Positions 19,606-28,716 of a stretch of 64,000 nt of DNA are shown piece by piece. Origin of the DNA: Agrobacterium tumefaciens (lineage in GTDB: Bacteria; Pseudomonadota; Alphaproteobacteria; Rhizobiales; Rhizobiaceae); NCBI GenBank assembly GCA_025560025.1, contig CP048486.1:1142501-1206500 (forward strand), in the 5' to 3' direction. The notes under the pieces were generated by a model. It searched no databases and was not told where the DNA came from. It saw only the letters and a program-made list of their open reading frames with translations. Made by a program: the position numbers and the translations under genes. Numbering within the stretch: the first letter of the stretch is position 1; every line of letters begins with the position of its first letter.

Positions 19606-20325
19606 CTACCGCAGGGAATAACCGCCGTCGCTGAACAGCGTATTGCCCGTCATGTTGGTGTTGTCGAGCAGGAAAAGCGCCGCGTGTGCCTGCTCCTCAA
19701 CCGTTGCCGGGCGCTGAACGAGGCAAAGCTTTCCCCAATATTCATAGGCGGGTTCACGTATCTCAGCCGGCCGTTTGCGCCATAACTCGCTATCGGTTGT
19801 TCCCGGTGAAAGGCAATTGACCCGGATCGGATTGAGTTCAATGGCAAGTCCACGCGCCAGTCCTTCCAGCGCCGAATTACAGGCGGCGTAGGCCGGTGCA
19901 CCAATAGGGCGCACGGATGCCGCGCCTGACATCAGAAGGACGGATGCGTCAGACGTCAAACGGGGCAGGGCGGCGTGAATGGCCCAATATTGCCCCCAGA
20001 ATTTCGCTGTGAACAGGTCCTCGCTGGTCTCCGGGTCGCCTTCCGCGAATGTGCCGGTGCTGTATGACGCTGCCGGCGTGAAAAGCCCGGAAAGCGAAGG
20101 GGCTTCGGCAAAGAATTGGGCAAGCGAGGCACGATCGGTGATTTCTACGGTGCGGCCTGAAGCCCGATCGCCCAATTCGGCGAGCGTCTTTGACAATCGT
20201 TCCTGAGAACGGCCGCCGAGCAGGACATGATCTCCCCGTTCAACGAGTTTGCGGGCGAGTGCCAATCCGATACCGGATGTGCCCCCGATGATGGCGTAGG
20301 TTTGATTTTTGCTCATGGAAGACAT
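19606..20325 (-). CDS. Short-chain dehydrogenase/reductase with altered YxxxK
   Basis: 239 residues. The SDR cofactor motif is clear (YAIIGGTSGIGLALARKL), as are the catalytic Ser133 (LLMSGAAS), Tyr146 and the closing FSDGGYSLR. However, the catalytic Lys four residues after Tyr is Asn: Y146-A-A-C-N150. The late region keeps the SPG motif. It is divergent from a LysR gene 76 bp away, its probable regulator. Whether it is an active oxidoreductase is open because of the Lys-to-Asn change. Confidence 0.85.
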   Translation of the reverse strand: MSSMSKNQTYAIIGGTSGIGLALARKLVERGDHVLLGGRSQERLSKTLAELGDRASGRTVEITDRASLAQFFAEAPSLSGLFTPAASYSTGTFAEGDPETSEDLFTAKFWGQYWAIHAALPRLTSDASVLLMSGAASVRPIGAPAYAACNSALEGLARGLAIELNPIRVNCLSPGTTDSELWRKRPAEIREPAYEYWGKLCLVQRPATVEEQAHAALFLLDNTNMTGNTLFSDGGYSLR

Positions 20326-20401
20326 CTTACGTCAGATCTTTCACGCGGCAGAAGCGCATAATTTTCCTTCGATTACGGAATGAAATTCGTTAGTAGAAAT
20401 T

Positions 20402-21322
20402 ATGCGACATCAATCCGGCGATGACATCGGCGCGTTTCTGGCAGTCTGCGAAGCGGGGAGCTTCGTCGCGGCCTCGGTGCGCCTGCGGCTTTCGGCTTCT
20501 GCTGTGGCAAAGTCCGTGGGGCGATTGGAAAATCGGCTGGGTATAAGACTGTTTCAGCGTACGACACGCAGGCTGCACCTGACGGCAGAGGGTGTGATTT
20601 ATCGCGATGTTTGCCAGCGCGCGCGCAAGGAGATCGAGCGAACCGAGGCAGCAATCGCGGGTCTCGCGCATGAACCGGTTGGCACACTCAATGTCAGTTT
20701 GCCGCCGCTCTTTGGTGCGAGGATCGTTGCGCCGGCGCTCTATGCGCTCTGCCGGCAATGGGTAAACCTTGATTTCAGCATTTCCACTTCGACGGAACCG
20801 AGCAACCTCTTGGATGGCACGACCGATCTTGCGGTCAGGATTGGCGAAGTTCCGGATGTGAGCGGGCTCAAGGCTCGTTTGCTCGGTCACCAGCGCATTG
20901 TTCTCTGTGCTTCCAAGGCCTACTTTGAAGGGCGGCCGGTGCCGCAGAAAATTGAAGATCTGGCGGATCACACCGTGATCGCTTCTCCACGCAACGGCAA
21001 ACCTGCGCCATGGCAATTTCGCGGCGCTGAAAGCGAACTCCTGACCTGGCATCCCAAGGCGCGCCTTTTGCTGGATGGAAGCCTGCTGACGTTTTCGGCA
21101 ATTGTGGAAGGGCAGGGGCTCGGTCTTTTGCCCCGCTGGCTCATTCGTGACGAACTGTCCAGCGGACGTCTGGTTTCCGTTCTGGATGATCGGGTTGCCG
21201 GGCATTTGCCTATCCATGTGCTGTGGCCGGCTTCACCCCTCATGCTGCCTCGGTTGCGGGTGGCGATTGATGCCATTGTGCACGCCACGAGGCCTTTGTT
21301 TATGGATGGGACGCTGGCCTAA
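20402..21322 (+). CDS. LysR-family transcriptional regulator
   Basis: 306 residues; winged HTH at ~5-62 (FLAVCEAGSFVAASVRLRLS then AVAKSVGRLENRLGIRLFQR) and a LysR substrate-binding domain of the CrgA/AaeR-like type. Divergent from the SDR gene at 19606-20325 with a 76-bp shared promoter region, the standard layout for a LysR regulator and its target. CATAATTT (20357-20364) and AAATTATG (20397-20404), the latter over the start codon, form a wide inverted repeat in that gap. Confidence 0.88.
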   Translation: MRHQSGDDIGAFLAVCEAGSFVAASVRLRLSASAVAKSVGRLENRLGIRLFQRTTRRLHLTAEGVIYRDVCQRARKEIERTEAAIAGLAHEPVGTLNVSLPPLFGARIVAPALYALCRQWVNLDFSISTSTEPSNLLDGTTDLAVRIGEVPDVSGLKARLLGHQRIVLCASKAYFEGRPVPQKIEDLADHTVIASPRNGKPAPWQFRGAESELLTWHPKARLLLDGSLLTFSAIVEGQGLGLLPRWLIRDELSSGRLVSVLDDRVAGHLPIHVLWPASPLMLPRLRVAIDAIVHATRPLFMDGTLA

Positions 21323-21431
21323 GCGGCAGAAACATATGCGGACGATCGCTGCCCCAGAAGAAAATTGGAGAATGTATCACCTTCCCTCACGAGGGCGTGA
21401 AACCTTTCAGGCGATCATCCGTTAAGCGCCC

Positions 21432-23381
21432 ATGACCGACGCTGACGCAGGACCGAAACCGGTCGATGGTGCCGACCAGAATGGTACCAAAACCGCATCC
21501 GCGAAGGATGCTCACGATACCGATGATCCCCTCCCGCCAGAGGAGATGGAAGCTGCTTTGGGCTTGACGCCTGAAGAGGCCGAACAGGCTCGTCGGAGAT
21601 ATCTGCTGAAGCGCTTCTGGATCAGCGCGCGAGGTTTCTGGAGCCGTCGTGGCGATGGGCTTGCATGGCCATTCTCGCTCGGGCTTCTGGCAATGATTGG
21701 CATAAATGTCGGTGTCCAATATGGCATCAATGTCTGGAATCGCGGGATCTTTGACGCGATTGAGAAGAGAGACGCGGCTACGGTCTATTTTCTCGGATCC
21801 GTTTTTCCGCCACTCGTCCTGGGAAGCGTCTTCATCGTGACCTCACAGGTCTATGTCAGGATGCGTATTCAGCGGCGCTGGCGATCCTGGCTGACAAAGG
21901 CGCTGGTTGGAAGATGGATCGCAAATGGCCGTTATTATCAGCTCAATCTGATCGATGGCGACCATCAAAATCCGGAGGCGAGGCTTTCTGAGGATATGCG
22001 GATCGCCACCGAGGCACCCGTGGATTTCATTTCGGGTGTCATCGCTGCTTTTGTATCGGCTTCCACCTTTATCGTTGTTTTGTGGACGATTGGTGGCGCC
22101 CTGACGGTCTCGATCGGCGGTACTGTGATCACGATCCCCGGCTTTCTCGTCATTGCGGCCGTCATCTATGCGCTCATCACATCCAGTTCCATAGCCTTCA
22201 TTGCCCGGAACTTCGTCAAGGTTTCCGAAGTCAAAAACCAGGTCGAAGCGGAGTTCCGCTACACGCTCACCCGCGTCAGGGAAAATGGCGAGAGTATCGC
22301 CTTGCTTGGCGGCGAAGACGAGGAGCGCAGCGATCTCGACAAGAGGTTCGGTAATGTCCGGCGGCAGTGGCGGTTGATGGCGCAGCAATATATGCGCACG
22401 ACAATTGTGTCGAATGGATCGATGCTGATTGCCCCCGTCGTGCCGGTTCTGCTCTGTGCGCCGAAATTTCTCGATGGAAGCATGTCCCTTGGCGAGGTGA
22501 TGCAGTCCGCGTCCGCTTTCACCATCGTCCAGTCCGCATTTGGCTGGCTGGTCGACAATTATCCCCGCCTTGCCGACTGGAATGCCTGCGCGCGACGCGT
22601 TGCCTCCCTGATGATGTCGCTGGATGGTCTCGAACGGGCTGAAAAGAGCGACACTCTCGGTCGGATCGTGCGTGGCGAAGCGGAAGGCGAGACAATACTC
22701 AGCCTCAAGGATGTTTCCGTTTCGCTGGGTGACGGAACGGCTGTCGTCAAAGAGACGGATGTCGAAATCGGCTCGGGCGAGAGGGTATTGGTGGCGGGGG
22801 AATCCGGATCGGGCAAGAGCACGCTGGTTCGGGCCATTTCCGGTCTTTGGCCATGGGGTGGGGGCAGCGTGAATTTCCGCGCCGGCAGCCGATTGTTCAT
22901 GCTGCCGCAACGGCCGTATATTCCTGCCGGCACGCTCCGTCGGGCGGTCTGCTATCCGCAAGCGGCTGAGAGCTGGACGCTGGACGAGATCGGGGCGGCT
23001 CTCGACAAGGTTGGTCTCGGTCAACTCAAGGACAGAATCGAAGACGATGCGCCCTGGGACCAGACGTTGTCGGGCGGCGAAAAACAAAGGCTGACCTTCG
23101 CGCGCCTGTTATTGAATGCCCCCGATATCATCGTCATGGATGAGGCGACGGCAGCCCTGGACGAAAAAAGTCAGGACAAGATGATGCAGACGGTGATCGA
23201 CGAACTACCCGACGCCACGATCATAAGCGTGGCGCATCGTGCCGAACTGGAAGCATTTCATAGCCGCAAGATCACACTGGAACGTCGGGAAGGCGGCGCG
23301 AAGCTTGTCAGCGATATCGATCTCATTCCCCGCAAGGCGAGAGCAGGCTCGCTGCTTCGCCGAATGGTCAAGCGGAAGTGA
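21432..23381 (+). CDS. ABC transporter, fused permease-ATPase (YddA-like)
   Basis: 649 residues, half-transporter with membrane domain first and ATPase second. After an acidic, probably disordered ~45-residue start, five to six hydrophobic segments span ~75-330 (ABC membrane family 2, as in YddA, SbmA/BacA-related and peroxisomal ABCD proteins). The ATPase at ~420-620 has Walker A (AGESGSGKSTL), the signature LSGGEKQRL and Walker B (DIIVMDEATAALDE). It probably works as a homodimer. Substrate unknown; relatives move peptides or fatty-acyl compounds. The gene stands alone between a LysR and a convergent MFS gene. Confidence 0.85.
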   Translation: MTDADAGPKPVDGADQNGTKTASAKDAHDTDDPLPPEEMEAALGLTPEEAEQARRRYLLKRFWISARGFWSRRGDGLAWPFSLGLLAMIGINVGVQYGINVWNRGIFDAIEKRDAATVYFLGSVFPPLVLGSVFIVTSQVYVRMRIQRRWRSWLTKALVGRWIANGRYYQLNLIDGDHQNPEARLSEDMRIATEAPVDFISGVIAAFVSASTFIVVLWTIGGALTVSIGGTVITIPGFLVIAAVIYALITSSSIAFIARNFVKVSEVKNQVEAEFRYTLTRVRENGESIALLGGEDEERSDLDKRFGNVRRQWRLMAQQYMRTTIVSNGSMLIAPVVPVLLCAPKFLDGSMSLGEVMQSASAFTIVQSAFGWLVDNYPRLADWNACARRVASLMMSLDGLERAEKSDTLGRIVRGEAEGETILSLKDVSVSLGDGTAVVKETDVEIGSGERVLVAGESGSGKSTLVRAISGLWPWGGGSVNFRAGSRLFMLPQRPYIPAGTLRRAVCYPQAAESWTLDEIGAALDKVGLGQLKDRIEDDAPWDQTLSGGEKQRLTFARLLLNAPDIIVMDEATAALDEKSQDKMMQTVIDELPDATIISVAHRAELEAFHSRKITLERREGGAKLVSDIDLIPRKARAGSLLRRMVKRK

Positions 23382-23408
23382 CGTTTCAGCCGAGACCTTG
23401 CTCCCACG

Positions 23409-24662
23409 TTACGAGCCCGTCTGAGAGAGAGGGAGGCGCGACGATGAGATGGCCAGAGGGAGCGCGGTTACAAGCACCGGCACGATCAGCGCCAACCATG
23501 CTGCCCCATAGCCAAAATGGTCGACAAGGAGACCGAATATGTAGGGGCCGATTGCCATGACCGCCAGACAAATGGTGGAAGCGAAGGCGATCGTTGATGC
23601 AATCGAACCTTTCGGCGCACTTTCGGCGATTTCCAGCAGGTAAAGCGGAAACCAGCCGATGCCGAATATACCCAGCAGGACAAGCACCAACAGAATAACG
23701 GGTGCCGGGGTGCCGATGGGAAGGATCGCCAGGATTGCGGCAGTGCCTGCGGCAATGATGGATACACGGCCGAATGATTGACCGCGAAGACCGGGCCGAA
23801 AGCGATCGCTGATCCATGGCAGCAGAATGCGGCCCGGAATGCCCGCAAGCTGTGTTGCGGCGAACATCGAGGAGGCGACAAAGAGGCCAAGCCCCAGTCC
23901 GTCGGCCATGAACCCGATGACATGCGCCGTAAGGGTAAATTGAAAGGCGGACATGGCAATGCCAAGCCGCAATACGGGCCAGAAACTGCTATTCTGACCG
24001 ACGATGCGGGCGAGTTTTACCAGAGGAAGCGGCGGCTCCGTTTTTGCCGCCAAATCGCTTCCCTCGCGATACAGTCCCCAGAAAAGCGCAGCGCCCAGCA
24101 CGGAGATAGCGGCGCAGAGCCATGCTGCGGCATGCCATCCGTAACGGACTGCCATAAAGGGAAGGAGAGCGGCTGCGATCATCGTTCCGAAGGGAACGGC
24201 TGCCTGTCGAAACCCTGTTGCGATGCCGCGTTTGGCGGGCGGGAACCAGCGCATGATCGCCCGCGTGCCGCCCGGCTGGACCGCTGCATAAGTACCGCCC
24301 AGAAACGCGATGCAGACAAGCAGCGCAGGCAGGCTGTTTGCGAATGCCGCCGCACATGCCATCGCGATCGCCATGCCGAGCATGGCAATGCCGACGATGC
24401 GGCGTTCGCCATGAATGTCGATGGCGCGGCCGAGCGTGAACATGGTCACGATCTGGATAGCGTTCATGACGGTGACGGCGAGTGACGCGGACGCAAGAGA
24501 GACGCCAAAGGCTTCACGCCAGAAGGGCACGAGAATGTAGATGCCCTGCGACACGAACGAGCCGGCGGTCTGCGTGCCGACTGCCACGGCAAGCACGGCC
24601 CAGATCCTGGGATCGGTGGCGGAAACGGGTGTGGGCGAAGTCGAAGAAATCTGTGACGACAC
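23409..24662 (-). CDS. Major facilitator superfamily transporter
   Basis: 417 residues with about 12 membrane segments and the MFS loop motif between spans 2 and 3 (LGRAIDIHGERRIV). A longer frame to 24734 is open, but the GTG at 24662 is preceded by AGGAG at the right distance and begins VSSQISSTSPTP just before the first span, so I prefer it. Divergent from the LysR gene at 24755, with a LysR-type palindrome between them, which suggests a regulator-exporter pair. Substrate unknown. Confidence 0.85.
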   Translation of the reverse strand: MSSQISSTSPTPVSATDPRIWAVLAVAVGTQTAGSFVSQGIYILVPFWREAFGVSLASASLAVTVMNAIQIVTMFTLGRAIDIHGERRIVGIAMLGMAIAMACAAAFANSLPALLVCIAFLGGTYAAVQPGGTRAIMRWFPPAKRGIATGFRQAAVPFGTMIAAALLPFMAVRYGWHAAAWLCAAISVLGAALFWGLYREGSDLAAKTEPPLPLVKLARIVGQNSSFWPVLRLGIAMSAFQFTLTAHVIGFMADGLGLGLFVASSMFAATQLAGIPGRILLPWISDRFRPGLRGQSFGRVSIIAAGTAAILAILPIGTPAPVILLVLVLLGIFGIGWFPLYLLEIAESAPKGSIASTIAFASTICLAVMAIGPYIFGLLVDHFGYGAAWLALIVPVLVTALPLAISSSRLPLSQTGS

Positions 24663-24741
24663 GGAAAAGCTCCTATCAAGAGTTTTCGTGCAATAGCCTT
24701 CCCGGAGAGCAGACAGAATTAAGGACTTGCACATTTCAATG

Positions 24742-24756
24742 ATAACAGCTTGTTAT
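24742..24756. promoter_or_regulatory. Putative LysR operator over the LysR start codon
   Basis: ATAACA-GCT-TGTTAT is a perfect 15-bp palindrome with T-N11-A form in the MFS/LysR divergent gap. Its right arm covers the ATG (24755) of the LysR gene, which would suit autorepression. Confidence 0.5.
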
Positions 24757-25606
24757 GCAGGCCATGCGCTCATTGGATCCCATAGCCGTCGAGGCTTTTC
24801 TTCTTGTTGCCGAACTGCAGTCGTTCACCCGCGTTGCGGGCGTGATGAATACGTCGCAGGCCGCCATATCCCTGCGCCTGCGTCGGCTTGAAGAAATGTT
24901 GGGGCATCGCCTGGTCGAACGGACACCGCGCCGGGTGCGATTGACGGCGGCAGGGGAGCGCTTCCTGGAGCCGGCACGCGCCTATGTCGCCGCCGGCCGT
25001 CGTGCGAGTGATGTCTTTGAGCAGGAGCCGACACGTCTGGCGATCGGCGTCACGCATCATTTGATCGGAGCCGACCTGCCTCGAATACTCCGGGTGATCA
25101 GTGAACTCGAGACCAGCGTCACGCTTCATCTTCGTACAGCCGGCACAAGGACCCTGCTTGAACTCTACGATGCCGGAGAGCTCGATGCGATCGTCGTGTT
25201 GCGGCATGACGATATCCGGCGAGATGGTGAGCCTCTGTTTCAGGAAAGCTTTGGCTGGTACTCCAGCCCGGATTTTGATCTTCCTGCAAGCGCCCCGGTG
25301 CCGCTGGTTCTTCAACCGGAGCCCTGCAATTTACGAGCCATGGCTCTTCGGGCGCTGGATAGCGTGGATATTGCCTGGCGCGAGGCTTTTGTCGGAACCG
25401 GGGCAACGGCGGTGGGCGCAGCGGCGGAAGCCGGCATCGGCGTCGCGCTCCTGGCGCGAAGCGCCGCTCCGGCGGGTGTGCGGGAGGTGCGGAGCCGCTT
25501 TCTGCCGGCGCTTCCAAAACTGGATGTCGTGATGATTTCCACAGTGACCGGCGATCGCGCGAACTCCGCGCTCGCACGTATCACCCGTGCATTTCGATCA
25601 TCCTGA
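24755..25606 (+). CDS. LysR-family transcriptional regulator
   Basis: 283 residues, slightly short for the family. HTH at ~7-65 (FLLVAELQSFTRVAGVMNTS then AAISLRLRRLEEMLGHRLVE) and a C-terminal effector domain. Divergent from the MFS transporter gene, which it probably controls. A 15-bp palindrome overlaps its start codon. The 169 bp after it, up to the Mop gene, show no feature. Confidence 0.88.
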   Translation: MQAMRSLDPIAVEAFLLVAELQSFTRVAGVMNTSQAAISLRLRRLEEMLGHRLVERTPRRVRLTAAGERFLEPARAYVAAGRRASDVFEQEPTRLAIGVTHHLIGADLPRILRVISELETSVTLHLRTAGTRTLLELYDAGELDAIVVLRHDDIRRDGEPLFQESFGWYSSPDFDLPASAPVPLVLQPEPCNLRAMALRALDSVDIAWREAFVGTGATAVGAAAEAGIGVALLARSAAPAGVREVRSRFLPALPKLDVVMISTVTGDRANSALARITRAFRSS

Positions 25607-25775
25607 CGAGGCGGGTATTTGCCTTTTCTGGGCTTTTGGAAAGCCAGCGACGAAGTACCTTTGGTTCAACTGCCTCGTAAATTCTTTTAGTCATTGGCCC
25701 CGTAAATTCTTGGCAGCCGCCGCAGAGCATCTTAGACTCGGCCGATCATATCGACATGGGCAGAAGGAGTTGACG

Positions 25776-25985
25776 ATGAAGATCAGTGCGCGCAATCGCC
25801 TCAAGGGCAAGATCATCGATGTCGTCAAAGGGGCGACCACTGCACATGTGCGTATCGATATCGGTGGCGGTATTGTTGTCACCTCATCCATCACCAATGA
25901 TGCCGTCGATGAACTTGGGCTGAAGGTCGGCGGTGACGCCTATGCTGTCGTCAAGGCATCGGACGTCATGGTCGCGGTGGACTGA
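25776..25985 (+). CDS. Molybdenum-pterin-binding (Mop/TOBE) protein
   Basis: 69 residues, one Mop/TOBE domain (MKISARNRLKGKIIDVVKG, ending VVKASDVMVAVD), the usual size of Mop-type molbindins, which bind molybdate or similar oxyanions in the cytoplasm as oligomers. AAGGAG lies 8 bp before ATG 25776. It stands alone here with no molybdate transporter next to it. Confidence 0.88.
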   Translation: MKISARNRLKGKIIDVVKGATTAHVRIDIGGGIVVTSSITNDAVDELGLKVGGDAYAVVKASDVMVAVD

Positions 25986-26012
25986 TCCGCACCCTCGGGC
26001 TTCTGACAAAAA

Positions 26013-26055
26013 AGCGCTGTCCGCTCATCCGTATATTGGGTGAGCGGACAGCGCT
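26013..26055 (-). terminator. Strong hairpin, intrinsic terminator on the minus strand
   Basis: AGCGCTGTCCGCTCA (26013-26027) and TGAGCGGACAGCGCT (26041-26055) are perfect 15-bp complements around a 13-nt loop. On the minus strand the stem is followed by TTTTTTG, so it is a good terminator for leftward transcripts; on the plus strand no T run follows. No clear leftward gene exists upstream of it (26056-26325): an 80-codon frame at 26084-26326 is open but unconvincing. An antisense RNA or leader of unknown nature is possible. Nothing else is seen in the 340-bp gap. Confidence 0.7.
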
Positions 26056-26325
26056 CGCAAGTTAAGTCCTTGCCGATGGTCATTTAAGCGACTACCGATA
26101 TATTCTCATAAACATATCGACGATCATCAATACCGGGGTGACTTATCAGCGCTGCCGCGCCGAATTTTCGGGACGGCCAGACCTTCAGGCCGAAACGGAA
26201 TGGCCGCGTTACACCTTGAAATGGCGTTTGCGTCCCGATCACGAATATGTGCTCCGAGGGCTGTAACTTCCTCGGCCTTGCCCTCGTAAATATTGAAAGA
26301 ATTGGTTCAACGGGAGGATCGAGCA

Positions 26326-26811
26326 ATGGTGAACAGACGAGAGCTTCTCAAAGGGGCGGCATTCGCGGCGATTGCGCTTCAGCTTGGTGGCGGTCGAGCG
26401 TTTGCCGCGACGGGTTCTTTCCCCATTACCCTGACCGATGAGGAATGGCGCAAACGCCTGACCCCGGATCAATATGAGGTTTTGCGGAAAGAGGGCACGG
26501 AATATCCGGGATCCAGCCCGTTGCTGCATGAAAAGCGCCGGGGCAATTTCGCCTGCGCCGGTTGCGATCAGGAGGCGTTTTCTTCCACCACCAAGTTCGA
26601 AAGTGGAACCGGGTGGCCGAGCTTCTGGGCCCCCTTGGAAAACGCGGTCGGCACCACACAGGACACCTCTCTTGGAATGGTGCGAACGGAGGTCCATTGC
26701 GCCCGTTGCGGCGGTCATCTGGGCCATGTTTTCGATGATGGACCCAAGCCAACCGGTCTTCGCTATTGCCTGAACGGCGTGGCGCTGAACTTCCATCCGA
26801 CGTCGGCCTGA
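26326..26811 (+). CDS. msrB: Peptide-methionine (R)-S-oxide reductase, Tat-exported
   Basis: 161 residues. A twin-arginine signal ([17 protein letters not shown], cut near AFAA) points to folded export to the periplasm. The MsrB domain follows: zinc cysteines CAGC and [15 protein letters not shown], and the catalytic Cys in [12 protein letters not shown]. The position that often carries the resolving Cys (WPSFW region) has none, so this is a one-Cys MsrB that needs an external thiol donor. GGGAGG precedes ATG 26326. First gene of msrB-dipZ-msrA-fRmsr, 18 bp before dipZ. Confidence 0.92.
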   Translation: MVNRRELLKGAAFAAIALQLGGGRAFAATGSFPITLTDEEWRKRLTPDQYEVLRKEGTEYPGSSPLLHEKRRGNFACAGCDQEAFSSTTKFESGTGWPSFWAPLENAVGTTQDTSLGMVRTEVHCARCGGHLGHVFDDGPKPTGLRYCLNGVALNFHPTSA

Positions 26812-26829
26812 CCGATAGGGAATATTGCG

Positions 26830-28704
26830 ATGTTGCTGTTTCTTCTCGCCTATACAGGCGGCGTGCTGACGATCGTCAGTCCCTGCATCCTGCCGGTTTT
26901 GCCGTTTGTTTTTGCACGTGCCGGTCGACCTTTCATGACCAGCATCCTTCCCATGCTGGTCGGCATGGCGGCAACCTTCGCCGGCGTGGCGACACTCGCG
27001 GCGGTCGGGGGTGGCTGGGCGGTCGAAGCCAATGAATATGGCCGGGTGGCGGCCATCACGCTGCTGGCAGTCTTTGGCATCTTTCTGCTCTTCCCGTCAT
27101 TGTCGGAGCGTCTGACCCGGCCGCTGGTGGCGCTCGGCGCTAGACTTTCGCAATCAGCCGACCGGGAAACGGGTCGTGGTTCGGCTGTCGTCGGATCGTT
27201 GATGCTCGGCGTCGCCACCGGCCTCCTGTGGGCCCCGTGCGCGGGACCGGTTCTCGGCCTCATTCTGACTGGAGCGGCACTACAGGGGGCCAATGTTGGA
27301 ACCTCACTTCTGCTGCTTGCCTATGCGCTTGGCGCGGCGACGTCTTTGATGCTTGCCCTTCTGATCGGCGGCCGGGTTTTTCAGGCCATGAAACGTTCCA
27401 TCGGGGCAGGGGAATGGATAAGGCGCGGCCTGGGCGTTGCCGTGCTTGTCGCGGTCGCCGCAATCGGCCTCGGCCTCGATACCGGTTTCCTGACACAGGC
27501 GTCGCTTGCCAGCACCTCAGCGCTCGAACAGAAGCTGATCGATGGATTGGGCGGCAAGCCGGATCAGGATATCGCTGGAGGCGGCGCGATGAAGCCTTCG
27601 ACCGTGATGCAGAAGGATGCCGTGCAGAATGGCGCGATGCAGGGCAATCCCGCGATGATGTCTGCCAATCCGGCCGCGATGAGTGGCTCGAGCGCGATGA
27701 TGATGCAGGGCAAGCCATCGGCGTCCACCGCAGAACAGCTTCCGGTCGAAGGCACCGCTCCGTCGCTCGCAGGCGCGGTTGAATGGCTCAATTCGCAACC
27801 CCTGAGCATGGAGCAGCTGAAGGGCAAGGTCGTGCTTGTCGACTTCTGGACCTATTCCTGCATCAACTGCCTGCGGTCTATCCCCTATGTCCGCGCCTGG
27901 GCCGAAAAATACAGGGATCAGGGACTTGTCGTGATCGGCGTGCACGCACCGGAATTCGCTTTTGAAAAACGCGTCGACAATGTCAAAAAGGCGATTGCTG
28001 ATCTCGGTATTGTTTACCCCGTCGCCGTCGATAATGACTATGCGATCTGGCGGGCATTCAATAATCAATATTGGCCGGCGCATTACTTCATCGACGCAAA
28101 GGGGCAGGTCCGCTACCATCATTTTGGTGAGGGCGAATACGACCGGTCGGAGCGTGTCATCCAGCAGCTTCTTGCGGAAGCGGGAAAGACGGATGTCGGC
28201 TCGGATATCGTCGCGGTCAACGCAAGCGGCGCGCAGGCGGCCTCCGACACGGCCGACGTGCAATCGCCGGAAACCTATGTCGGTTACGAACGGGCGCAGA
28301 ACTTCATCAGTGCCGGCGGGATCGTCAACGATCAGGCTCACGCCTATGTCGAGGAAAAGCCCCGGCGCAACGAATGGGGTCTAACCGGCAACTGGACGGT
28401 TGGTGCCGAACATGCGGCATTGAATGACAGCGGCGGCGGCATCTATTATCGGTTCCGGGCCCGGGACCTGCATCTGGTCCTTGGTCCAGGTGCAGATGGC
28501 AAGCCGGTGCGCTTCCAGGTCACGATTGATGGCAAGCCGCCGCGTGAAGACCATGGCATGGATGTCGATCCCGATGGAAACGGCACCATTACCGAACAGC
28601 GCCTTTATCAACTCGTCCGCCAGAGTGGACCGGTAGAAGATCACACATTCGAAATCCGCTTTCTGGACGCTGGTCCCGAAGCCTATGCATTCACCTTCGG
28701 TTGA
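26830..28704 (+). CDS. DipZ-type thiol-disulfide carrier (CcdA + thioredoxin fusion)
   Basis: 624 residues. Residues ~1-235 are a CcdA/DsbD-like membrane domain with about six spans and its redox cysteines (SPCILPVLPF and WAPCAGPVLG). Residues ~250-305 are a Met/Ala/Asn-rich linker with repeats such as QNGAMQGNPAMMSANPAAM. Residues ~310-450 form a periplasmic TlpA-like thioredoxin domain with the C-I-N-C pair (WTYSCINCLRS). The last ~150 residues are the beta-rich domain typical of DipZ proteins. It would carry electrons from cytosolic thioredoxin to the periplasm. Between msrB and msrA, it is the obvious reductant source for both. Confidence 0.9.
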   Translation: MLLFLLAYTGGVLTIVSPCILPVLPFVFARAGRPFMTSILPMLVGMAATFAGVATLAAVGGGWAVEANEYGRVAAITLLAVFGIFLLFPSLSERLTRPLVALGARLSQSADRETGRGSAVVGSLMLGVATGLLWAPCAGPVLGLILTGAALQGANVGTSLLLLAYALGAATSLMLALLIGGRVFQAMKRSIGAGEWIRRGLGVAVLVAVAAIGLGLDTGFLTQASLASTSALEQKLIDGLGGKPDQDIAGGGAMKPSTVMQKDAVQNGAMQGNPAMMSANPAAMSGSSAMMMQGKPSASTAEQLPVEGTAPSLAGAVEWLNSQPLSMEQLKGKVVLVDFWTYSCINCLRSIPYVRAWAEKYRDQGLVVIGVHAPEFAFEKRVDNVKKAIADLGIVYPVAVDNDYAIWRAFNNQYWPAHYFIDAKGQVRYHHFGEGEYDRSERVIQQLLAEAGKTDVGSDIVAVNASGAQAASDTADVQSPETYVGYERAQNFISAGGIVNDQAHAYVEEKPRRNEWGLTGNWTVGAEHAALNDSGGGIYYRFRARDLHLVLGPGADGKPVRFQVTIDGKPPREDHGMDVDPDGNGTITEQRLYQLVRQSGPVEDHTFEIRFLDAGPEAYAFTFG

Positions 28705-28716
28705 AAGGAAAAGGTC

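Noticed and set aside
19508..19621. Short plus-strand frame with an acidic/basic tail after the exported protein
   Set aside because: No start codon with a ribosome site; it lies over an inverted repeat in a convergent gap.
21843..23087. Minus-strand frame of 414 codons antisense to the ABC transporter
   Set aside because: Low-complexity, charged shadow sequence; the plus strand has intact ABC motifs.
26084..26326. 80-codon minus-strand frame upstream of msrB
   Set aside because: TTG start, no ribosome site and no recognised domain; kept only as a possible source of the leftward transcript ending at 26013.
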